The notes beneath the pieces are model-generated. The model did not search any database. It was not told where the DNA came from and saw only the letters and a list, made by a program, of their open reading frames with translations. A stretch of 10,913 bases of DNA from an uncultured Rhodocyclaceae bacterium (GTDB lineage: Bacteria > Pseudomonadota > Gammaproteobacteria > Burkholderiales > Rhodocyclaceae): NCBI GenBank assembly GCA_903950295.1, contig CAJBAP010000393.1, forward strand, positions 1-10,913. Direction: 5' to 3'. A program made the position numbers and the translations under genes. How positions within the stretch are numbered: the first letter of the stretch is position 1; every line of letters begins with the position of its first letter. This document shows positions 6,286 to 10,913 of the stretch, piece by piece.

Positions 6286-7536
6286 ATGGATGCCCCTGCC
6301 ACGTTCCGGACAGGTTTGCCGGAAGTGGATTCCGATGAGCACACGCGACTGCTTGCGCTCGACATATTTTCCGCAGTGTCGGCCAGCCTCGCCGACGAGG
6401 ATGATGTTGAGGAACTGCTGGGCCGTTTTCTCGGCACCATGCTGCGGCTGACCAAGGCCAATGCCGGTGCCGTGCGCGTGGTGACGTCCGATGGCAAACA
6501 TCTTCGGTTGGTGGCAGCGCGCGGCCTGCCGCACGAGGTAGTCGAGCGCGAGCGCCTGGTACCGATTGATTGTGGTCAGTGTGGGAATGCCATCGCTGAC
6601 AATCACTCCCGCTACGAAATCGACCTGCATGAATGCGCGTTGCGGACGCAGCACCCCTATTTCGACAACGATTGTCAGGCAATGGTGGTTGTGCCATTGC
6701 AGCACGGCGGGCAGTTGCAGGGTACTTACAACCTGTTTCTGCCCGAACGCTTCGAATTGCCCGAAGAGGTGGCGCTGCTGTTTCGTTCGATTAGCGAGCA
6801 TCTCGGCATGGCGCTCGAAAATGCGCGTCTGAAGCGCGAAAACCTGCGCATCACGCTGATGAACGAGCGGCAGATGATGGCTGCCGAGGTGCATGATTCC
6901 CTGGCACAGACGCTCGCCTACATGAAAATGCGCATGGCCCTGCTGCAGGATGTCTTGCGCGAACAGCACTGCACGGACGATCAGGGGGTCGGCAAATACG
7001 CCAGCGATGTCGGACAGGCGATCGACGAGGCCTACAGCCAGTTGCGCGCGCTGCTCTCGCAGTTCCGCAACCGCATGGATCCGATGGGTCTGCAACCGGC
7101 GCTCACGCGGCTGGCGGATGATTTCCAGGATCGTACTGGTATCGCCCTCGAGTATCACAACCGTGTCGCCGATTTACGCCTGACCGTCGATCAGGAAGCA
7201 CAGGTTTTCTTCATCGTGCAGGAAGCGCTCGCCAATGTCGGGCGCCATTCGGAGGCGACACAGGCGCGCATGACCCTCGAGGGAGCCGGTGATCACTATG
7301 TCGTGACGGTCGATGACAATGGCTGCGGTGGCCAGGGATTTTTCGCCATTGCCAATCCCACCGGTGGCTTCGAGGAGCACCCGCACCTGCGTGATCACTT
7401 CGGTTTATCGATCATGCGCGACCGGGCACGGCTCATCGGTGGCCGTATCGAAGTGGTCAACCTGCCGGCGGGTGGCTTCCGTGTGCGGCTGACTTTCCCA
7501 GCGATCGGCCCAACCAACCACAGGGCAGCAGCATGA
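6286..7536 (+). CDS. GAF-domain sensor histidine kinase, NarX-like, soluble
   Basis: The 416-residue kinase has a GAF-type sensory domain at about 25-180, a short coiled linker (ALENARLKRENLRI), a HisKA_3 dimerisation domain whose phospho-acceptor is His203 in AAEVHDSLAQTLAYMKM, and a HATPase domain with the N box around Asn317 (VQEALANVGRHSEA), the DDNGCGG box at 343-349 and HFGLSIMRDRA at 371-381. The H box closely resembles that of NarX. No membrane span or periplasmic nitrate-binding part is present, so it should sense a cytoplasmic signal. The GAF domain holds four cysteines, Cys96-x2-Cys99, Cys117 and Cys130, reminiscent of the NarX cysteine cluster and suggestive of metal or redox sensing. 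AGGAG at 6273-6277 is 8 bases before ATG 6286. It overlaps the regulator gene by ATGA. Confidence 0.9.
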   Translation: MDAPATFRTGLPEVDSDEHTRLLALDIFSAVSASLADEDDVEELLGRFLGTMLRLTKANAGAVRVVTSDGKHLRLVAARGLPHEVVERERLVPIDCGQCGNAIADNHSRYEIDLHECALRTQHPYFDNDCQAMVVVPLQHGGQLQGTYNLFLPERFELPEEVALLFRSISEHLGMALENARLKRENLRITLMNERQMMAAEVHDSLAQTLAYMKMRMALLQDVLREQHCTDDQGVGKYASDVGQAIDEAYSQLRALLSQFRNRMDPMGLQPALTRLADDFQDRTGIALEYHNRVADLRLTVDQEAQVFFIVQEALANVGRHSEATQARMTLEGAGDHYVVTVDDNGCGGQGFFAIANPTGGFEEHPHLRDHFGLSIMRDRARLIGGRIEVVNLPAGGFRVRLTFPAIGPTNHRAAA

Positions 7537-8204
7537 ACAGCACACCTCGAATTCGCGTTTTGCTCGTTGACGACCATACCCTGTTCCGCAAAGGCTTGGC
7601 CGAACTACTTGAGCAGCGCGGCGGGATTCATATTGCCGGCATCGCCGGCAACGGTGACGAGGCGATGCAGTTGCTGCATGCGACCGAGCCCGATGTCGTG
7701 ATTTCCGATCTGAACATGCCACCGCACGGCGGCTTGGCCTTGTTACGGAACATGCGTGCCAGTGGCTGGCGTGGACCGGTGCTGATGTTGACCGTCAGCG
7801 ATGCTGAAGACGATCTGGCCAGCGCGATGAGCGCGGGCGCACAGGGTTATCTGCTCAAGGACATGGAGCCCGACGATGTCGTCGATGCCGTGCAGCGCGC
7901 GGTGCGTGGCGAAACGGTGGTGGCCCCGGCGATGACGCTTAAGCTCGTGCATTTGCTGCAAGGGGGAGTGCAACCGCCCAAGGCGGATCCACTCCAGATG
8001 CTGACGGCGCGCGAACGCGAAATTCTCGACTACCTGGCCCAAGGCCTGTCGAACAAGGCGATTGCCCGCGCCCTGGATATCAGTCATGACACGGTGAAAT
8101 TGCACGTGCGGCACATTCTCGCCAAACTTAACCTTACCTCGCGCGTCGAGGCGGCTGTTCTTGCGGTAGAACAGAAAGTCGGCCAGCACGGCAAAGGTCG
8201 TTGA
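7533..8204 (+). CDS. NarL/FixJ family response regulator
   Basis: The 223-residue protein has a receiver domain (about 7-122) with the acidic pair Asp13/Asp14, phospho-acceptor Asp59 in ISDLNMP, Thr87 and Lys109, so it should be phosphorylatable. The C-terminal LuxR-type helix-turn-helix (about 156-215) reads LTAREREILDYLAQGLSNK and DTVKLHVRHILAKL, close to NarL in the recognition helix and in the SRVEAAV that follows. The ATG overlaps the kinase stop (ATGA), making the two genes a translationally coupled pair. It likely binds DNA as a dimer when phosphorylated by the upstream kinase. Its targets are not visible here: no nitrate reductase or other respiratory gene is present in the window. 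Confidence 0.92.
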   Translation: MNSTPRIRVLLVDDHTLFRKGLAELLEQRGGIHIAGIAGNGDEAMQLLHATEPDVVISDLNMPPHGGLALLRNMRASGWRGPVLMLTVSDAEDDLASAMSAGAQGYLLKDMEPDDVVDAVQRAVRGETVVAPAMTLKLVHLLQGGVQPPKADPLQMLTAREREILDYLAQGLSNKAIARALDISHDTVKLHVRHILAKLNLTSRVEAAVLAVEQKVGQHGKGR

Positions 8205-8211
8205 AAATACC

Positions 8212-8245
8212 GGCAGTGGGCAGGCCGCAGACCGTGAATACTGCC
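8212..8245 (+). promoter_or_regulatory. Possible hairpin covering the truC start region
   Basis: GGCAGT at 8212-8217 is complementary to ACTGCC at 8240-8245, directly before the truC ATG at 8247. No Shine-Dalgarno sequence is present in front of that ATG. The hairpin would place the ribosome landing area in a stem. The loop is long (22 bases) and the stem short, so this is weak. Confidence 0.25.
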
Positions 8246-8246
8246 C

Positions 8247-8981
8247 ATGCTTGATATTCTTTATCGTGACGAGCATCTGATTGCCATCGACAAGCCGCCC
8301 GGCTTGCTCGTCCATCGCAGCGACATCGACCGGCACGAGACGCGCTTCGCCGTGCAGTTGCTGCGCGATCAGATCGGTCGCCGTGTGCAGCCCGTGCATC
8401 GGCTCGACAAAGGCACTTCGGGCGTGCTCCTGTTCGCCTTTGATGCCGACGTGGCGCGTGCCATGGGGCAGCAGTTCGAGAGTGGTGTAGTGGAGAAAAC
8501 CTATCTTGCCGTGGTGCGTGGCTGGCCGTCGGAATCCGGCACCATCGACCATGCGCTATCGCGTCAGCACGATGATTACGGCCGCAAGCTATCCATCGTA
8601 GCGTCCCAGGCAGCCATTACCCACTACTGGCGTCTCGCAACGGTCGAACTGCCGGCGGTAGTCGACCGTTATCCGACTGCGCGTTACGCACTGGTGGAGT
8701 TGCATCCGCTCACCGGTCGTCACCACCAGTTACGCCGTCACATGAAACACATCGGGCATCCCATCATCGGTGATGCGACTCATGGCAAGGGAATACATAA
8801 TCGCTTCTTCCAGCGCGAGTTCGGCTGCCACCGTTTGTTGCTCGCTTGCGTGAGGATGGCCTTCCTCCATCCGCTCAGCGGCGAAAAAGTCGGCATTGGC
8901 GGGACGGCGCAGGGTCAGTTTGCGGCACTGCTGGAACGGTTCGACTGGAGCCACGCCAGCGCGCCTTTTCCTGCTGCATAA
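8247..8981 (+). CDS. truC: tRNA pseudouridine(65) synthase TruC
   Basis: The 244-residue protein belongs to the RluA-type pseudouridine synthases. The catalytic Asp is Asp54 in HRLDKGTSGVLL. The start MLDILYRDEHLIAIDKPPG, with LVHRS at 21-25, and the later segments ATVELPAVVDRYPTARYALVEL and TGRHHQLRRHMKHIGHPIIGD follow E. coli TruC, which makes pseudouridine at position 65 of certain tRNAs. ATG 8247 is fixed by this match and by an in-frame stop at 8235-8237, yet lacks a Shine-Dalgarno sequence. The C-terminal KVGIGGTA (214-221) is encoded by a copy of the dispersed repeat. The last 67 bases overlap the convergent flavoprotein gene. Confidence 0.87.
   Translation: MLDILYRDEHLIAIDKPPGLLVHRSDIDRHETRFAVQLLRDQIGRRVQPVHRLDKGTSGVLLFAFDADVARAMGQQFESGVVEKTYLAVVRGWPSESGTIDHALSRQHDDYGRKLSIVASQAAITHYWRLATVELPAVVDRYPTARYALVELHPLTGRHHQLRRHMKHIGHPIIGDATHGKGIHNRFFQREFGCHRLLLACVRMAFLHPLSGEKVGIGGTAQGQFAALLERFDWSHASAPFPAA
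8884..8918 (+). repeat. Dispersed short repeat, copy 3 (in truC, at flavoprotein stop)
   Basis: Reads five A residues then GTCGGCATTGGCGGGACGGC on the plus strand; 31 of 35 bases match the reverse complement of copy 1 (1294-1328), with differences at 8895, 8896, 8911 and 8913. It encodes KVGIGGTA in truC. On the minus strand it spans the flavoprotein stop codon (8915-8917) and ends in five T residues, the same position relative to a gene end as copy 1, but the hairpin pairing of copy 1 is lost. Confidence 0.7.
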
Positions 8982-10156
8982 CCACTGGCAAAGCAGGCAG
9001 TGAGAAGATACCCGCCTGTCGGTGCCTCCCAGTCGAGCATTTCTCCCGCACAGAGAGTACCCGGCAAGGCTCTGAGCATCAAATTGTCATCGAGCGCATC
9101 GGCGGTTACGCCACCGGCGCTGCTGATGGCTTCGTCGAGCGGGCGTGGCGAAACGAGTCGCAGTGGCAAAGCTTTGATCACGGTGGCGAGCCTGGCTGGA
9201 TCGGCGTAGTCGTCCCGGGTTGCGCACTCGCGTAACAGGCCGGCCTTGACGCCGGCGATGCCGGCACGGCTTTGCAGGTGGCTGGCCATCGAGCGAGAGC
9301 CGCGTGGGTGAGCAATCTCGCCGGTGAGCCGCGCTACTGATTTGCCGGGAGCGAGGTCAAGGAAAAGCGTGGTGGTGCCCTTGGTCTCTATGGTCTCGCG
9401 CAATGGGGCAGCGAGGGCGTAGATCAGGCTGCCTTCCACGCCGTGTTGTGAGATGACGAATTCCCCTTGTCGCTTTTGATCGGCAAACATTGCCACGACG
9501 GACATTACGGGTTGACCGGAAAATTTATCGCGGAAGTGCTGACTCCAACCGACGTCAAATCCGCAATTAGCCGGCTTCAAGGGTGCTATGGCGATGCCGC
9601 GCGCTTGCAACAGAGGCACCCATGCGCCATCCGATCCAAGTTTTGCCCAACTGCCTCCTCCCAGCGCCAGAATGATTGCCGTCCCGCCAGCGCCGACTTT
9701 TTGCTCACTCTCAGGGGTGGCAAAACGCAAGTCGCCTTGAGCATCCCAGCCCAGCCAGCGCTGGCGCACGTGGAAGCGCACACCTGTGGAGCGCAAGCGA
9801 TGCAGCCAGGCACGCAGCAATGGCGCAGCCTTCATGTCAGTCGGGAACACGCGGCCCGAGGTGCCGACGAAGCTGTCGATGCCGAGTCCGCGTGCCCAAT
9901 CACGCACCGCGTCTGCACCGAAACTGCTGAGCCAGGTTTTTACCCAATTGCTTTGCGTGCCGTAGCGGGTGACGAAACGGTCAAAGATTTCTGCATGGGT
10001 GAGATTGAGCCCACCCTTGCCCGCCATGAGAAATTTGCGGCCGACCGAGGGCATTGCGTCGTACACGTCGACGGCGATGCCGGCCTGTGCCAGTACCTCC
10101 GCTGCCATGAGTCCGGCCGGCCCAGCGCCGACGATAATCGCGCGTTTTCCATTCAT
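8915..10156 (-). CDS. TIGR03862/HI0933-family FAD-dependent flavoprotein (NAD(P)/FAD oxidoreductase)
   Basis: The 413-residue protein begins with an FAD-binding Rossmann motif, [12 protein letters not shown] (glycines 10, 12 and 15), followed by [16 protein letters not shown] at 39-54, the family hallmark of the HI0933/BaiN-like flavoproteins. [17 protein letters not shown] at 163-179 and the C-terminal FAD-contact segment [24 protein letters not shown] at 369-392 place it in the TIGR03862 subgroup. The substrate of this subgroup is not known to me. Length is normal. KVGAGGTA (153-160) is encoded by a dispersed-repeat copy. The 3' end overlaps truC by 67 bases in opposite orientation. No strong ribosome-binding sequence precedes ATG 10156. 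Confidence 0.9.
   Translation of the reverse strand: MNGKRAIIVGAGPAGLMAAEVLAQAGIAVDVYDAMPSVGRKFLMAGKGGLNLTHAEIFDRFVTRYGTQSNWVKTWLSSFGADAVRDWARGLGIDSFVGTSGRVFPTDMKAAPLLRAWLHRLRSTGVRFHVRQRWLGWDAQGDLRFATPESEQKVGAGGTAIILALGGGSWAKLGSDGAWVPLLQARGIAIAPLKPANCGFDVGWSQHFRDKFSGQPVMSVVAMFADQKRQGEFVISQHGVEGSLIYALAAPLRETIETKGTTTLFLDLAPGKSVARLTGEIAHPRGSRSMASHLQSRAGIAGVKAGLLRECATRDDYADPARLATVIKALPLRLVSPRPLDEAISSAGGVTADALDDNLMLRALPGTLCAGEMLDWEAPTGGYLLTACFASGYAAGKGALAWLQSNRSSSAAN
9678..9702 (-). repeat. Dispersed short repeat, copy 2 (in flavoprotein gene)
   Basis: Identical at all 25 bases to 1304-1328; similarity stops sharply at both ends. It lies inside the flavoprotein gene and encodes most of KVGAGGTA just before the conserved LALGGGSW strand. 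It is read in the same frame as copy 3 in truC. Confidence 0.75.
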
Positions 10157-10179
10157 GGCGCCAGTCTACTTGACGCGTC

Positions 10180-10188
10180 TGCGATAAT
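10180..10188 (+). promoter_or_regulatory. Extended -10 promoter of the DEAD-box helicase gene
   Basis: TGCGATAAT in the 72-base gap between the divergent flavoprotein and helicase genes fits an extended -10 element (TGn followed by GATAAT, one base from consensus). The -35 region is poor, as is common for this promoter type. Transcription from about 10195 would give a leader of some 35 bases before ATG 10229. Confidence 0.45.
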
Positions 10189-10228
10189 GCTCAGCATCCA
10201 TGGCCAATCTGGCCTGCACAGGAACATC

Positions 10229-10913
10229 ATGAGCCAATCCATTGCCCCCATCGAAAGTTTTGCGGCGCTGCAATTGCCCGTTCCCCTGCTGACGGCCCTT
10301 GCGGACGTCGGTTACGAAACCCCGTCGCCGATCCAGGCCGCTTGTATCCCGATTTTCCTGGCCGGCCGCGACCTGATTGGTGAGGCACAGACCGGCACCG
10401 GCAAGACGGCGGCGTTTGCCTTACCCTTGCTGGCGCGGCTCGATCTTGCCAAGAAGGTGCCGCAGGCGCTGGTGCTGACGCCGACGCGCGAACTGGCGAT
10501 CCAGGTGGCCGAGGCCTTTCAGAAATACGCGCACCACATGCCGGGTTTCCACGTGTTGCCGGTGTATGGCGGGCAAAGCATGGTGATCCAGTTGCGGGCG
10601 CTATCTCGGGGGCCCCATGTCATCGTCGGCACGCCGGGCCGCGTCATGGATCACCTTGAACGCAAGAGCCTCAACCTCAATAGCTTGAGTACTCTAGTGC
10701 TCGACGAGGCCGACGAGATGTTGCGCATGGGTTTCATCGACGATGTCGAATGGATTCTTGAACACACGCCGAAAGAGCGCCAGACCGCACTGTTTTCGGC
10801 AACCATGCCAGACCCGATTCGCCGCATTGCCCAGCGCTACCTGCGCGAACCTGAGCAGGTGAAAATCCGCTCTGCGACGACGACGGTTGCGGCCATCAAG
10901 CAGCGCTACTGGC
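10229..10913 (+). CDS. DEAD-box ATP-dependent RNA helicase, N-terminal part (DeaD/CsdA-like)
   Basis: The 228 residues visible form almost the whole first RecA-like domain; the gene runs off the window end. Motifs in order: Q motif with Phe11 and Gln36, motif I AQTGTGKT at 53-60, motif Ia PTREL at 85-89, GG at 114-115, motif Ib TPGR at 135-138, motif II DEAD at 159-162 and motif III SAT at 190-192. All are intact, so an active ATP-driven RNA-unwinding enzyme is expected. The helicase's second domain and any C-terminal RNA-binding extension, which would settle DeaD/CsdA against RhlE- or DbpA-type assignment, are outside the window. The sequence [29 protein letters not shown] resembles DeaD. 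AGGAA at 10220-10224 precedes ATG 10229 by 4 bases. Confidence 0.92.
   Translation, partial: MSQSIAPIESFAALQLPVPLLTALADVGYETPSPIQAACIPIFLAGRDLIGEAQTGTGKTAAFALPLLARLDLAKKVPQALVLTPTRELAIQVAEAFQKYAHHMPGFHVLPVYGGQSMVIQLRALSRGPHVIVGTPGRVMDHLERKSLNLNSLSTLVLDEADEMLRMGFIDDVEWILEHTPKERQTALFSATMPDPIRRIAQRYLREPEQVKIRSATTTVAAIKQRYW

Noticed and set aside
6187..7158. Minus-strand open frame of about 320 codons opposite the histidine kinase
   Set aside because: No domain is recognisable, and the plus strand encodes a motif-complete kinase with a good ribosome-binding sequence. Taken as a shadow.
7743..8552. Minus-strand open frame of about 270 codons opposite the response regulator and truC
   Set aside because: It spans two real plus-strand genes and their gap, has no recognisable domain, and is explained by codon bias.
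10170..10188. TTGACG plus GATAAT as a standard -35/-10 promoter
   Set aside because: The spacer is only 7 bases, far too short for sigma-70. The extended -10 reading (TGCGATAAT) was kept instead.
1..10913. Defence, phage, toxin-antitoxin, CRISPR or transposon system
   Set aside because: No recombinase, transposase, nuclease or toxin-like gene and no repeat-spacer array is visible. Gene content and spacing are those of core chromosome.

Overview
The window looks like ordinary, GC-rich chromosome of a betaproteobacterium, most likely of the Rhodocyclales type. This rests on protein character (a DUF2788 protein next to argG, a CobD/CbiB-like membrane protein next to a CoA pyrophosphatase, a BktB-like thiolase, a NarX/NarL-like pair). 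It is inference, because no rRNA or other phylogenetic marker is present. Gene density is high. I see no tRNA, rRNA, CRISPR array, insertion sequence or phage gene.

Layout. Positions 1-1291 (+) hold the 3' end of argG, a small DUF2788 membrane protein, ppnP and a YajQ-family gene, closed by an intrinsic terminator at 1300-1329. A class I glutamine amidotransferase (-) converges on that terminator. Divergent from it, with only 31 bases between start codons, runs a (+) group: a secreted or periplasmic retropepsin-like aspartic protease, a CoA pyrophosphatase (start and stop overlap) and a CobD/CbiB-like membrane protein. A BktB-like thiolase follows, closed by a strong terminator at 5558-5592. 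An ADP-ribose-pyrophosphatase-type Nudix gene comes next, then a two-component operon: a soluble NarX-like GAF histidine kinase and a NarL-like regulator joined by an ATGA overlap. truC (+) then meets a TIGR03862/HI0933-type flavoprotein gene (-) tail to tail, with 67 bases of shared coding sequence. The window ends inside a DEAD-box RNA helicase gene (+).

Most genes are housekeeping: arginine synthesis, nucleoside and nucleotide or coenzyme clean-up (PpnP and two Nudix enzymes), acyl-CoA metabolism, tRNA modification and RNA unwinding. The kinase/regulator pair is the only evident signalling module. It has no target genes beside it.

The most unusual signal is a short dispersed repeat with core GTCGGCGCTGGCGGGACG. 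One copy supplies part of the yajQ terminator and one lies inside the flavoprotein gene; these two match exactly over 25 bases. A third copy lies in truC across the flavoprotein stop codon (31 of 35 bases match copy 1). A fourth, partial copy lies in the amidotransferase gene. The truC and flavoprotein copies are read in the same frame and give nearly the same octapeptide, KVG(A/I)GGTA. I found no clear sign of a large novel multi-gene system.
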